From Epiperipatus broadwayi (lineage: Eukaryota > Onychophora > Udeonychophora > Euonychophora > Peripatidae), in NCBI GenBank assembly GCA_028023455.1, contig JAQFVV010012536.1:1-64000 (forward strand): DNA of 64,000 nucleotides, written 5' to 3'. The position numbers and the translations under genes are program-made. The notes under the pieces are model-generated. The model was not told the DNA's origin, made no database searches, and saw only the letters and a program-made list of their open reading frames with translations. This document shows positions 22,520-36,689 of this stretch, in pieces (the first letter of the stretch is position 1; every line of letters begins with the position of its first letter).

Positions 22520-22612
22520 AGTGTGTTGGTCGAGTGGTCAGCACAGCTGCCTTACAAGCAGTTGTCCAGGGTTCGCTCCCCGGCCGATGCTTTGACACAT
22601 GAAAGAAAGAAA
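22520..22612 (+). mobile_element. SINE S1, full-length tRNA-like copy
   Basis: TGGTCGAGTGGTCAGC (box A), an anticodon-like arm CTGC-CTTACAA-GCAG with a 7-base loop, and GGTTCGCTCCC (box B) are followed by the family tail GATGCTTTGACACATGAAAG. The variable arm is shorter than at 9160. The apparent anticodon should not be read as function. Confidence 0.8.
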
Positions 22613-22813
22613 ATGAAATATTAAAACCAAACGTAATTTTGTTTTTCAAACGGATTAGGAGAAAATACGAAAGTTATATTTCGTTGTCAAAGCTTTGTTT
22701 AAAGTATTTATTTACTCTGAAATAGAATGGAAGGAATAACAATTTTCACAAAGAACACATATATTTTTTTATATATTTTTAAAGAACAGTTATATTATTT
22801 GAAATATAGATAT

Positions 22814-22885
22814 ACTTCATATACCTGGAGTTTAATTGTAATTATAAGGGTTTGAACCCAGACTTTCAAACTCCAAATTTAAAAA
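22814..22885. repeat. Family C end fragment
   Basis: CTTCATATACCTGGAGTTTA ... GGGTTTGAACCCAGACTTTC matches the left end of 47507-47980. Confidence 0.6.
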
Positions 22886-24227
22886 TTACGTACATAAATA
22901 TATTGGATTGTTTCTAAATATATTTGCACAAAAAAAAATTTATTAGTTTAAACCTATGAAATTGTTTGCAGTTAAAGAAGATATGAAATAAAATAAAAAG
23001 TAAATATATATACCTATATACTTTAAAATAAGCAGTCTGAATAATCTCACTTCTTTTTATGGAGGTATGGATGACATATATATATATTTGAATTTGAAAG
23101 TTAAAAAAAAAAATCGAATTGTAAGAACCATTATAAAATTAAACTTTCAATAAAAAAAATATTTACTGGTTACTGCTAAATAAAATCTAAAATACTAGTG
23201 AAAAAATTGTGGAAAAAAAAAAAACCCAAACAAAAACCTCCTTTCAAAAATAAATGTGGAGATGAATAGTAGTAGTTAATAGCAATATAACTTAAATATA
23301 TTTTCTGTCAAAGGAAATAGATATCAAAGCAAAAGTGTTCAGCATTGAAAATGTCTTTAGGTTATATTGTTATTGACGATTATTAATCTCCGTATTTTTG
23401 GAATTAATATTCATTCTGTTTATATTTAAAAAAAATAAAAAATAGCATCATGTAAAGAAAAATGGTGAAAACTTTTTTTTATCTGTCTCATATTTTACGT
23501 TTATTCTCTTTCAAAAATGGTTTTTTTCCTTTTTTGTTAAGATTAGAATCTTGTGAAAAAATCTAAGTTATATGTTATTTTGTTACTTTTAATTTAATAT
23601 TATCATCATCAGTAGCCAGTAAAAGATGAGTATAGTTACTTAAACTCCAGAAGAAAAGTAAACACAAAACAAAAAAATAATCCTAGAGATGAGGTTTGCG
23701 ATGATTATCCAAAGCAATATGGGAACACAAATATTTCCATATATAGAACGTAGTGATTCATTTTTCAGTTTATTTGTTGTTTTGTATGCTCTTTCAAGTA
23801 ACTTCTGCAAATTTTAATTTTTTTTTATATACGTTGTCATAATCAAGTATTCATTTTAATTATAAAGAGCTATAAACTTAGGTAATCTGTCTCGTTTTCT
23901 ATTACTGTTTTTTTACGTTTACTTTTATTTTTGTTTCTAATCTATCAATAAAAAGAGAAATTTGCTCTTAAATCATTACAGGCGAAGATTTTCCCAGTAT
24001 CTTCTAACGAAAAGCTGTAAAGAATGCAATAATGAATTATTATTTTTTAATCTCTAGCTAGTTAACTAGATAGATAGATGGAGTATGAGAGAGGGAGAGA
24101 AAGACGGAGAGAGAAGGACAGCGCTTAAAATTTTAAATTCATAAAATTTGTGTAGTAATAATATTGTTCTAACGATAATTGTATAATAAAGTATAATTAT
24201 TTTTAAAAACATGTATAATGAAGTATA
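22886..24227. other. Unassigned AT-rich DNA
   Basis: No gene recognised. Short GATA/GA-rich simple repeat at 24062-24120. Confidence 0.5.
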
Positions 24228-24343
24228 TAATACCCTGCGCGATTTGGCATAGTCAGTATAACGACCGATTTGGGAGGGTCCAAGGACCGATTCTGGATCG
24301 CAGGTCTGTCGCTCAAATTTCTTATGAACTCATCGAGCAATAA
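24228..24343 (+). repeat. tRNA-like repeat, family S2
   Basis: CCCTGCGCGATTTGGCATAG resembles an A-box region; a GATTTGGGAGGGTCC segment and a CAAATTTCTTATGAACTC end follow. It matches 10545-10648 (opposite strand) and partly 25840-25895. Likely an old tRNA-derived SINE. Confidence 0.4.
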
Positions 24344-25839
24344 AGCCATAAACCTTTTTTGTTAGCGTATAATGTAGGTTTGATTACAAAGATGTTTGTA
24401 TTAGGAAAGAGACCGGCCATAATACTCTACCATTGATGATAATCAAAGGATAATTCGCTGTTAGTTGTTTATTGCTTAGTTTATTCAACATGGATTTGAT
24501 CTGAGAACTTATTAATGAATACTTAGTTATAATATAATATACTTTTTAATTATTTTGACGTTATATTTTAACCTCACAATAACATCGTAATTTCACATTT
24601 AATTTCGCAATTTTTATGCTTATTAAAAATAAAAAGATGAAATTGATTATTATTTTAGATTAATAGCATTTTATGAAACTACCAAAATACCACTACTTGG
24701 TTAAATGTTAGATGAACATAAAATGTATGCCTATCTAAGTTGGAAAATGGTGGCGAACATTAAAACGCGATGACGTGAATCTAATTAAAATTCGAATCCA
24801 CAATCTTAAACATGATTATAATCGGGAGTTAAATTTTTCGAAATCATTTTAGCATTTTTAAAAATATACAACAGACACGGGTTGCGTCTGAATGTGTAAC
24901 GTAATTGCATCTTTTAGAGTTTAATGAAGGATCCTCAAATGTTAAACCACGCACTTCGATATATTTTAAAAAAACTTAACTTTTTTTTTTGTCTTGATTT
25001 CTATTATTTTTTTAAAAAAAAACATTCTGAAAGGTTCTTACTTCTTCCGCTAATAGTTTTTACACATTTATATCTAGAAACGCTTGCGCCTAATATAAAC
25101 TTAGTTAATAACGAATCACGAACTGTTCTGTGAATTACATTATTATTTCCTTAAATTATTATAAAAAAGTTTATAAGTTAAATAGAAATGCAGTCAGTTA
25201 GGGGAGATAGAGACAGAACTAAGATATAATTAAAATATTAAAATGGTTGCTATTAGTAACTAAAAAGAGGCAAAGATTTCCGAATTGAAAGTCAATCTAT
25301 CGCTTCTCTCACTCGAACAGTTTATGATATTCCGAGTAACTTAAGTCACATTATATATATATATATTATACTAGCAATAAAATGAGTCTCAAAATTGTGA
25401 TTTTTTTTTGTTTCTTTTAGTTGTATTATTATTATTTGTTTCTTTTAGTTGTATTATTATTATTATTAATTATATACTAAAATTTATGATAAAAAACTTA
25501 TCTCATGTCCTCCTCCTATATATAATTTTCATTATAAAATCAACTTCAGGATAAATTCTGATTGCTATTTGGAATAAATATTATTTTGATGTAACATTAT
25601 TATATATATGTATACCGCTTAAGAATAGATCTAGAAATGCCCGTTAATTTTTTAAAAAATAAATTTATTTATTTTAAGTTTTTATCTAAAATTTTAATTT
25701 TACCAAATAATATGGTCCAAACAAATGAACAAGCAATAATATAGAAGCTTGTTTTCTATAAATACTATGTATGCTTTTTACCTATGAAATTTTATTTGTT
25801 TATATATATACACACACATACCGAATTTTCTGGTTATAA
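24344..25839. other. Unassigned AT-rich DNA
   Basis: A ~31-bp tandem duplication of TTTGTTTCTTTTAGTTGTAT lies at 25405-25470. No coding frame supported. Confidence 0.5.
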
Positions 25840-25895
25840 TTGGATGGAGTCTGGCATTTCCGGCTCGAACTTCTCATGAACTCCGAGGACTAAAC
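25840..25895 (+). repeat. Family S2 fragment
   Basis: GGAGTCTGGCATTTCCGG, CTCGAACTTCTCATGAACTC; shares the B box-like segment and the ATGAACTC end with the other S2 copies. Confidence 0.3.
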
Positions 25896-26954
25896 TAAGG
25901 ATATATGATTGTGTGCTAATGAAAATCTTTTAATTAAACTAATTAGTTATTATTTTCAGCGTCTTATGTAACAAAACGGTAATAACTAATGTGTTTAAGT
26001 TTTGAGCATATTATAATGAACTGTATATTTCCAAATATATGTATATGCTCACACATATATACTGAAGTGCTATTGAAATTAATGAATTTAATTACAAATA
26101 ACCAACCTGGTGATTGTGGGCATTACAAAACATTTTAAAAATGCCCCCTTCCTATTAATAACCGTCATCCTTTCGGGATGCATGCATTCAGGTGTTTTAC
26201 TTTTTCATTTGTTGATAGACAATTGTCATTTTTTTTTTTTGTCGTATTATTATTGTAATAATTTACTTGTATATCTGCCATATTTAGTCTATGAAGATAA
26301 TGATGTGTTTGGAATTGGATAATTATAAGTACAAAAAGTATTGTAATTTTAAAATCCCATCAGAGCGACAGCGACGAAATATTTTAAAATTTAGTCGAGG
26401 AAAATAGTTATCATTTTAAGATTAATAAATGTGTTTTGAAAATGGAGTTTGTTGCATCTGGACAGATTCTTGCTAGTCTCTGTTTTTTATATATGAAGTA
26501 TTTAAAACTGAAGTCAATTGCTTACTTCTTATTTAACCCATTGCTTAAAAACTGGGATTCGAGTTACTTGCTGAGATTCTAAATATATAACATATTGATT
26601 TTGCATTCAATAAATTATAGAGAATAAATTAGCCAAAGGTACGCAATGGCAGTTTACGTTAATGATTTCTTACAGGAAAAAAAGGGTGAATTTTCAAGCA
26701 CTCATATTTTGTAAAAAAAATTTTGAATTAACAAATTGATTTTAAGTAAATAAGTATTGGAAACACTTTAGACTCAGCAACTTTTTCACCTTCAAAATTA
26801 AGGTAAGACATCCTTTGTATAATAAATTCACAATTCATAATGATTTTCTTATACGTAACTATATTTTGATACTATGTCATTATAACTATGGACTATATTC
26901 AACTGTTAGAAATAGCACACACGTTAGTACATATATAATGTTTACAATGTTTTG
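25896..26954. other. Unassigned AT-rich DNA
   Basis: Nothing recognised. The 70-codon frame at 26110-26322 has no motif. Confidence 0.5.
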
Positions 26955-27196
26955 AGAGGTATTATTCTCCTCTCTTTTTTCAAGTATTGCTGGCCTGATC
27001 ACTGACAATGCTAGCATAAGAATTGAACTTTGACCTTTAAATCCTTGAATATTGAACGATGGCTCAATTGGTTAGAGAGTTATCATAAAACTCAATATTC
27101 AAAAATCTAAAGAGCCATGTTTGATTCTCATTCTAGTGCTGACTTTTGTCAGTTCAACAATACCTGAAGGCAGGCAAATAATACTACTCGAAACGT
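26955..27196. mobile_element. Fold-back tRNA-like SINE (inverted dimer)
   Basis: The right part reads like a tRNA: GATGGCTCAATTGGTTAGAG (A box TGGCTCAATTGG), then GTTTGATTCTC (B box) and a tail TAGTGCTGACTTTTGTCAG. The left part (26955-27052) is its imperfect reverse complement (TGGCCTGATCACTGACAATG, CTAGCATAAGAATTGAACTT, TTTGACCTTTAAATCC, TTGAATATTG). Arms are about 95-100 bp around a short centre. Probably an inverted SINE pair, not a functional tRNA gene. Confidence 0.65.
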
Positions 27197-27779
27197 CACG
27201 CATCTGTGTGCTATTACTAACAGTTGAATGTAATTGGAAAATTTAAATAAAATTAAATTTTTATAAAGACAGTCAATATTTAATATTAGATGATGGAAAT
27301 AGTTCAATATATAAATACAACTCATAGTATCAGTGACTATTTTATTATTCAAAAATATAATAATTTAATCAAAATTTATATTATAATCAAATAATAATAC
27401 TTAATTATCAAACAGACTAATATGCAAATGTATTGCCTAAGGGTTTATAACTTATAGATAGATAGATAGACAGACAGAGAGAGTGAGAGAGCAATTCAAA
27501 AGAAAAATAATAAAATTGTCCTAATCCATAGAGATGATAATCAAAGCTAGATAGCTCTGTCATATTTATCACTTATGGGTAATATAATAATACAAATTTG
27601 TTCTGACAAATTTAAAGTTAGATTTAGAGCTCCCATAAATTTAAATAAGCTTATTAATAACACAAAGGATAAAATTTTAGCATTGGACTGGTCCAATGTG
27701 GTCTATGTTGTGAACTGCAGCCAAAAGACTGTCCATGTGTATACTATGGTGAGATGAGGGCAAGCCTAGAACTAGAATC
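27197..27779. other. Unassigned; GATA/GACA microsatellite
   Basis: A short GATA-GACA-GAGA run at 27456-27492. No gene supported; the 60-codon frame 27575-27757 is unrecognised. Confidence 0.5.
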
Positions 27780-28140
27780 ACCCAACATTCTCTAATGTAT
27801 AAAAAATTTAAGACAAAATCAGATACCACTAACTCATCAACTCTTCAGTCTTTTACAATCATGAAAGAAAATACTGCCATAGTTGTAATTCTAGTTGTGA
27901 TGAGATCAGAATGTTGTTAAAATTATGTGGGAAGAGAAATGATTGAAACGATCACAAATGTAAAATAAAAGAGGTGTGGTTCATTTCACAAAATGAATAT
28001 GTAATGATCCAAAATTCAAACTGCATTCAAATCAGCAAAAAATTAAAGATCTCAGCAAACTAACCCTGAATATGACGCAAAAGCTTGAAAGTCTACTTGA
28101 AAGTCTACTTGGTGCAATAAATTTTACTAAATTTAAACTC
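27780..28140. repeat. Dispersed repeat D, copy 1
   Basis: It shares with 28960-29262, in direct orientation, ACAAAATGAATATGTAATGA, ATTCAAAT-AGCAAAA, and a tail GAAAGTCTACTT (twice here) before GGTGCAATAA. Family unknown and non-coding as it stands. Confidence 0.55.
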
Positions 28141-28459
28141 TTAATCTCTATTAGTTTTTAAATTATTACATCAATTTTAGATATATGTTTGCAATTCATA
28201 AATGCTAGGTTGTAATTTTTAGAAATATAAAATCTTGAAAATATGAATAAAAAGGCAAAAAGATTAAAAGACGGGAGACATCCAAAAAGTATTGACACAT
28301 TTGAACTTTATTAAATTCAATGTTGCATTTAAGATTACTTAAGATTTAGCGATTTCTTATCTAATAAAGAATGATTACGCATTTATTGAAAGATAGTTTC
28401 CAAGAGTAAGTGTTTGCTAAAAAGTAGTAATTGTAATATAAATTTACATAATATATAGT
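28141..28459. other. Unassigned AT-rich DNA
   Basis: Nothing recognised. Confidence 0.45.
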
Positions 28460-28750
28460 CTAGCACGTGTGCGTGTGCCGTGCAACTGTTCCCAAAAGCT
28501 ATAAAGTGTTAATATAAAATAGATAACTAAAAACAAACGAGCTGAGAGCTTTCAAAGGATCTTGCCTTCATAATCATAGCTTGCTACTACGTTTAATGAT
28601 ATGCAAATATGCTGATTCCATTTATTCGATAAAGCATAGCACGTGTCCTTCCTATTTATGGCATCCTTGTCTCGTGAGATGAAGAAGGCCTCTTTGATTT
28701 TTCTTTTATAGCTTTTGGGAACAGTTGCGCCGCACACGCACACGTGCTAG
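28460..28750 (-). mobile_element. Inverted-repeat element containing a PLE endonuclease tail
   Basis: Two 46-bp arms (28460-28505, 28705-28750) are near-perfect reverse complements: CTAGCACGTGTGCGTGTG at the left and CACACGCACACGTGCTAG at the right, meeting TATAGCTTTTGGGAACAG on the inner side. Between them, on the minus strand, lies the C-terminal end of a Penelope-type GIY-YIG domain. It is flanked by TA-rich DNA on both sides. Either a PLE insertion with an inverted terminal repeat or a MITE that captured a PLE tail. Confidence 0.7.
28552..28743 (-). pseudogene. PLE GIY-YIG C-terminal fragment
   Basis: The open frame reads KRKIKEAFFIS, then AINRKDTCYALSNKWNQH. This matches the C-terminus of the frame at 54586-54924 (KRKMKVACFIA, AINRKDTCFSISKKWSN). 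The GIY-YIG catalytic core itself (GVY..YxG, Arg, His) is absent, so only the last third of the domain survives. The first 13 codons lie in the inverted-repeat arm. The segment just 3' (TATGATTATGAAGGC ... TTTGAAAGC) aligns with that downstream of the 54-kb copy. Confidence 0.65.
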
Positions 28751-28959
28751 AATATATATATTTCCCAAAAGTAAAAAAATTATTTGACTTAATAATATAT
28801 AGTATATTTTTAGATTCTATAATTAATGCTTTTACATTTCAGATATATTGTAAACATTGGAAAAATATTCGAATGGCTTGAGTATATATAAAATTATCTT
28901 GAAACTCAGCCATTATTAATGCTAATATAAAATGCATATTTTATTGGAATTAATTGCAC
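28751..28959. other. Unassigned AT-rich spacer
   Basis: Nothing recognised between the PLE element and repeat D copy 2. Confidence 0.4.
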
Positions 28960-29262
28960 TTTCATGCTGGAGCACCATAATAAAAGTCAGATTCTACCAA
29001 CACATAAGTTTTTTACAACAATGAGAAAGAACAGGACACAGTTTTGATCCAAGTATTAATAAAATAATATGCATGGAAAGAAACAACAAGCTCAAGATTA
29101 AATAGACAGGCTACATTGCACAAAATGAATATGTAATGAAACAAAGATCGAACAGTATTCAAATGAGCAAAACATGGGTTTCATAGATTCTTAATAGAAT
29201 AATAATGATTATGGTATAAGAAGCATTGAAAGTATATTCAAGTATATTCGGTGCAATAATTC
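28960..29262. repeat. Dispersed repeat D, copy 2
   Basis: Homologous to 27780-28140, with the same ACAAAATGAATATGTAATGA word and the tandem-tail TATATTCAAGTATATTC before GGTGCAATAA. Confidence 0.55.
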
Positions 29263-29509
29263 CAATAAAATATACACAAATTCTGTTTTGGTACTTTATA
29301 TTAATATATATAAATAAATATTGTCTCGATCAGATTCTTTCTTTTCAACCAAGTCAACAATATAATTGCTGTGTCATATATCACTACTCTATATTTACTT
29401 GAAGTACCTATCGTATCAATCCAATCTTTGAGAAGTGTTTTTATTTGTCCACTGATAATTTCACTTTTCATGCCTTATGTTTATTTTTATATTTTTATTA
29501 TATTTTAGC

Positions 29510-29700
29510 AATTAACCTATTCATTCAGTATACTGAATGTTTATTATAGTAAATAGAGGGATTTGAATTACGATTTTCAGTCTATATTCATTCTTCATGT
29601 ATGTTTGAAATAGAGTGGCAGATGAATATAGACTGAAAATCCTAAGTTCAAATCCCTGTATTTACTCTAGTAACAATATACTGAATGAATAGGTTAATTA
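29510..29700. mobile_element. Family C short fold-back
   Basis: Arms 29510-29596 and about 29624-29700: AATTAACCTATTCATTCAGT at the left end and CTGAATGAATAGGTTAATT at the right end. Each arm carries a tRNA B box-like AATCCC segment (GGGATTTGAATTACG left, AGTTCAAATCCC right). The centre is only about 27 bp, giving a nearly closed hairpin. Confidence 0.75.
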
Positions 29701-29859
29701 CATTTTCCTTTGGAAATAGATTACATCATAGTATAAGTCGATCCCACCCCTCTTCTATTGATATAAATGATTATGTAATAGTCCGATAATATGAGGGGTT
29801 AGATTGTTATAATGTCTACATGGATACGACCACAGTATCAAACCCACCAAGGGTTTTGA

Positions 29860-30150
29860 AGGTTCAATCATTGATTTTTCAATGAAATGAAGGATTAAAC
29901 TGTTGGAAGGATGAGAAAATTGAAGCCTGTCCGTTAATTAAAGTATAAGGGTTTGCAGTCTTAATATAAGCCAAGCATTGATTGTATATGTGTGTGGAAA
30001 CTTATGATCTGGCCCAAAGGATGAGTGCTGGTTCTGCTGAGAATCAATTACATTTTTTACATGTGTGTGATCATGTGTATCAGTTTTTTGAGAGGAAATA
30101 GAGGATAAATATAGGCTGAAAATCCCAAGTTCAAATCCCTCTATTTGCTA
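29860..30150. repeat. Family C one-armed copy
   Basis: It shares with 47507-47980: GAAGCCTGTCCGTTAA, AAGTATAAGGGTTTGCAGTC, TTAATATAAGCCAAGCATTG, ATGAGTGCTGGTTCTGCTGA, GTGATCATGTGTATCAG, and a terminal AGTTCAAATCCCTCTATTT. The opposite arm is absent. Confidence 0.6.
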
Positions 30151-31609
30151 TATTTTAGCAAATGAGTTGAATGTAATATTTCAGCATTTAACCATAAATC
30201 TTTGACAGAATTCTTTTTGTCTAAGGAGTCTTTCTACAAATTGTTGAAGTTTCTAATGTAAATTAATCTGGAGAGATAAATAATTCCAGAGAAGATACTC
30301 TTTACAACCAAGAAGTTGGTTAGACAAATATCATTCTAAAATTCTCTTGCAGCAATTGTTGCGATATCAGGTTTCTAGCATGTACAGCGAGACCATTGCC
30401 AAACAAAGTTCTTTGTACAGTCTATGAGTTATTGATATCTGTTTCTTTTTCGTTCGTTCGCCTCCAACGCTCAGCTCCATCTTTAATATTATTTTCATAT
30501 ATATTCAATATTATATAATAGGCAGGAGTATGTTTAGTTATTGAAAGTTTGCAATAAGGATTCTATCGATAATTGTATTTTATATTGCTCTATCGCAAAT
30601 ATATAGATGCAAATACGGTATTCCTGCTTCTATGCTAAATAATGATTTGCATTGCTCGCTGTTTGTATTATTGATACATTCTAGTTTGCTATATACTATA
30701 GTGTGTATCAATATAATGATACTTAACTGTTAGTATTTATATATATTCTTCAAAAAATTGCTTATCGAAACAATCAGGTGTTTATTTTCTTACAAACATT
30801 ACATTAAATTTCAAAAACAATGAAGATTATATAATTTTATAATTCAGAGTTAATTAATTTTAGGTTTTAAACCAAATTCTGTTTATAAAGTGTAAAAAAA
30901 AAAGATATATAATCTCATTCCACTATTATTTAATTATTTTTAAGTTAATACTTTTTATTGGTTTATTTAAATGTAAATTATGATCAAATTATAAGTGGCT
31001 TAATTATATTACACAGTTAATATATAAGAATTAATAATATACTGAATAATACAATCATTAAGTATTGCTATAAAAATAATTATAAAATATTTAACAAGAA
31101 TATTTTATATTCTTTTTAAATTAGAATTCCACTTGTATAAGTGATTAATTTAGATATTTCTATCTTGAAATAATTTTAATCCGTTCTGAGTTATTATTAA
31201 TATTGCATATATCTGGGACTTAATAATAGCCTAGAATAATATTTAAAAAAACTTTTTTTTCTTTTTTAATTAAAACATTTTTTTTTTACGATGATTATAA
31301 AATTTATCTTTTATACATTCACTTATACGCACACACAAAAAGTGAAAAGTTTATTTGTGTGTCTGAGTGAATGAAACGATAATTTAAAAATATTTTTAGA
31401 TGTCAAAACTTATTAAATTTATATTCGGAATTTTGTAAAAGAAAATAATAGGTATCACTCAAAATTATTTGGACTTGATACTAATTGATCTAAACCAATT
31501 TTCGAATCTAAGTGATACTGATATAATTTTAAAATTATTTATATTTATAATATATCAAATAACTGAAATACAGGCTTATTATATACCTATATCTATTTAT
31601 GTAATATGT
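30151..31609. other. Unassigned AT-rich DNA
   Basis: No gene or repeat family recognised. Confidence 0.55.
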
Positions 31610-31737
31610 AGATTATATGAGCACAGACTTTTACACAACCCACCACTCTCCACTATCTCATAATACTGATACACTCGAACACATATATGGAGTGGAGAGT
31701 TGTGTGTTGTGTGAAAATCTGTGCTCATATACCCTAT
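31610..31737. mobile_element. Short fold-back hairpin
   Basis: TATATGAGCACAGACTTTTA...CCACTCTCCAC (left) pairs with GTGGAGAGTTGTGTGTTG...CTGTGCTCATAT (right) around a ~35-base loop. The loop words TCATAATACTGATACACTCG resemble family C. Confidence 0.7.
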
Positions 31738-33799
<2,062 letters not shown>

Positions 33800-36112
33800 G
33801 TGTGTTTGTATATACGTATCTATGTATTTATGTATGCTAGTATCTATCTATTTATCTAAGTATCTATCTATGTAAGTATCATAATTGTATATTAGTATTA
33901 CGTATGTAAATACATATATATGTATCTATATGTGTATGTACGTATGTACCTTTTTTATTTATATATGTATGTATGCATGTATCTCTTTATCTATCTATAA
34001 ATACCTATCTATATTTATATATTTATTACTTAATAGACATATACATTAATATGTATATAAACATAGATCATAAATTCTATTTTACAAATGCAAATATATA
34101 TATTTAAATAAATGCAAAGGAAAAATACGAAGAGGGACAAGAAACAAATAAATAAGAGAAATTACTTTTTGCATATCATTTTATCTCAATTTAATAAAAA
34201 ATAAAATATGGGAATTCAATTTTAATTATAAAACTAGCAAGCCTTAAGAATATCATTTTTAGTTACTTAAAAAAAATATTTACTTGCTCATTTTATCAAT
34301 AAAGTAGAATTTTAATTATACGCGAAGTTTTCAGGTAAGTCTCTATCCCGATGTAATTTACAGTATTTGGTAAAAGAGAGATATCGTTTGCTTTGAAGAA
34401 ACAAGCAAAAACGAGTGTTTATTGCTTTCTGCATTTTATGTCTGTCAAATAAGTACTTTGAACATAATTATTACAACGATCTTACTTTATTGTATATTAG
34501 TTACAATTATAGGATATGTAGCCAACCAAATATTAAGTCATTGGTCACATATATTTGATTATTTAATTGTAGATAATATCAAAATGATTCGATTTTTATA
34601 TATGGTTTTAATCATTTTTATAAAGTACTAAGAGCGCCCCGAAATATTTTTAATCATTTTAAAAATTAGTAATCTGAATTTTTTAAAATCGGAAAATAAT
34701 AATAATAACAATAATTTTTGCTATAAATAATATAAAGTGATTCCACACACTATTTACAAAAAGTACCGAAAGTAAAACTGGAATTTAAAATTTTGCAAAG
34801 ACTGAAGCCATTTTATAACTATAATTTACGTTATAAATTTGATTAATATAATTAATGATATAGAATAGTTCTTAGTTGAAAGTGTTCTTTTTCATTATTA
34901 AATTATTCTAACATTCGAGGCTTATTTTCTATCTTGAATTGGCTACTTAATGCGTTGATGTTTACCATCATTGTTTTGAATTTATAATATATATTAGAAA
35001 TGATCAAAACATTCGTCATGAAGAACTAGTCGATACTTGACATATTAGGACATATTTTATTATGAATTGTATTAAGCTCTTTTGGACACAATATATATAT
35101 ATATATAATATTCAAATCAATATATATAAATGTTTGAATAAAATGTAATAAGTAAAATAGTTGAAAAATCTATTCTATGTTTAATTTGGCAGATTTTATA
35201 AATACCAGAGTTATTTTACGTTTCACTTATAGATCATTATAGGAATACTATATTTGAATATTCACTGTTTTAGTTAATCTATAGAAATATATTTTTTATC
35301 TGAGTTGTTTTTTATTGCATTATACTGATCGCTAATATAAATTTTTTTAATTGCTAATTTCAAGCCTTAGACTGCACTCAGAACTTAACGGCTTGATCAC
35401 ATCTGTTGCATACACACATACATACATAGAACGTACACACATTCTTACATGTATTTATTCGCATGCATTCATACCAATATACATACATGTATGCCTGCAT
35501 GTTGGCGGGAATGCATCGTAGTACGAATGTACTTAAGCTCTCACATGCATACATATATTCATACAGACAGACATGTATTTACATTTGTTTGTTTTTTAAA
35601 TCAGTAAAAATATCTCACATGTATGAGTATGAAAAAATTCTAAAAGTGTTTTTTTTTTTTAAAAAAATTAAAATCTTTTATCGTCGGGTTAGTTCACAGC
35701 TGGACATGCACTGGGGAATATTGTCTCTTCTTTCAAATATTCCATCCGGACAGTGTTGTTTTTTAATCACGACCGCTTAAAGTTGGCCTAAATAGAAGGA
35801 GTTTGCTGGCAAAGAATTAATTTTGTCCATTGATGAAACTTGGACAAAATTTTTCGTCAGTTTTATTTTGATTATCATTTTTAGGTAAGCCACTAATTGA
35901 TCATTATGATGTAGGGTATTTTATGGATACAAATTTTTATTTTCATTTCTTAACATCAATAACATTTTTTGAATAACTTATTGGAATTTCAAAATCAGAA
36001 ATCACTAAGCTTGTTTGAAAAGTTTTGGTAAGGAGAATTAATCATCAGCCTTTATAGTATTTTTATAAGTATAGTCACAAATAAAATATATACAAAAACC
36101 AATAAACTGTCA
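33800..36112. other. Degenerate microsatellite, then unassigned AT-rich DNA
   Basis: 33800-34010 is decayed TATG/TATC. 35400-35580 is rich in CATA/CATG words. No supported gene; the 105-codon frame 35463-35780 begins in the CATA-rich stretch and has no motif. Confidence 0.5.
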
Positions 36113-36216
36113 AGCATTGGTGGTCGAGAGTTCCGCGACAGCTGCTTTATAAGCAGTTGTCCCGGGTTAGCGGGTTCGCTTCCCGGCTGGTGCTATGACG
36201 CATGAGGGGAAAAAAA
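36113..36216 (+). mobile_element. SINE S1, full-length with foldable acceptor stem
   Basis: GCATTGG at the start can pair over seven positions (with G-T wobbles) with CTGGTGC at the end of the tRNA part. Box A TGGTCGAGAG, anticodon-type arm CTGC-TTTATAA-GCAG, long variable arm, box B GGTTCGCTTCC, then TATGACGCATGAGGGG-A(n). The tRNA ancestry of the family is clearest here; extra tail and many dispersed copies argue for a SINE. Confidence 0.8.
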
Positions 36217-36636
36217 CCCAACAAACTAACCTCAAGGTATTGGAGGATAATGGTATTATCTCTTGCTCTATCCCATTCTAATTTAGTAACGGGTATTATA
36301 TTTAATGATTTCTATCTACTTTAATTATAAATATATGGAGAAACTTTCTGCCCTCTCTTCTATAGCATTCCCTTTTTGCTAGAGATTGTTTAAGAAAAAA
36401 ACTATACTTTTCATAAGACCAGATAGTTAATATTTAATAAACATTTAATAAATAAAGGAAAAACCTTTTGCAGACTAAAAGAACATGCTATTTTAAAATA
36501 AATATTATTTAAAAGTTAACAATTTAAAATTATTTACTAATAATAATGGCCATAGTATATTAAAATTAAATGACAATCATTTTTTCTTTTTTGAATAATC
36601 TTTCATGCAAACATTTATCTAATATGGACATACAAT
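36217..36636. other. Unassigned AT-rich DNA
   Basis: Nothing recognised. Confidence 0.5.
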
Positions 36637-36689
36637 CAATCATCATCATCATCATCAACCATTATCAATCCACTGCAGGATGAAGGTCT

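Noticed and set aside
22520-22612. Functional tRNA gene
   Set aside because: Extra family tail, several dispersed copies with A-rich ends and unequal anticodon positions indicate SINEs.
27058-27140. Functional tRNA gene (good A box)
   Set aside because: The anticodon region is distorted, and the sequence is one arm of an inverted SINE dimer.
35463-35780. 105-codon frame as a gene
   Set aside because: It begins in a CATA-rich simple repeat and shows no motif, start context or splice evidence.
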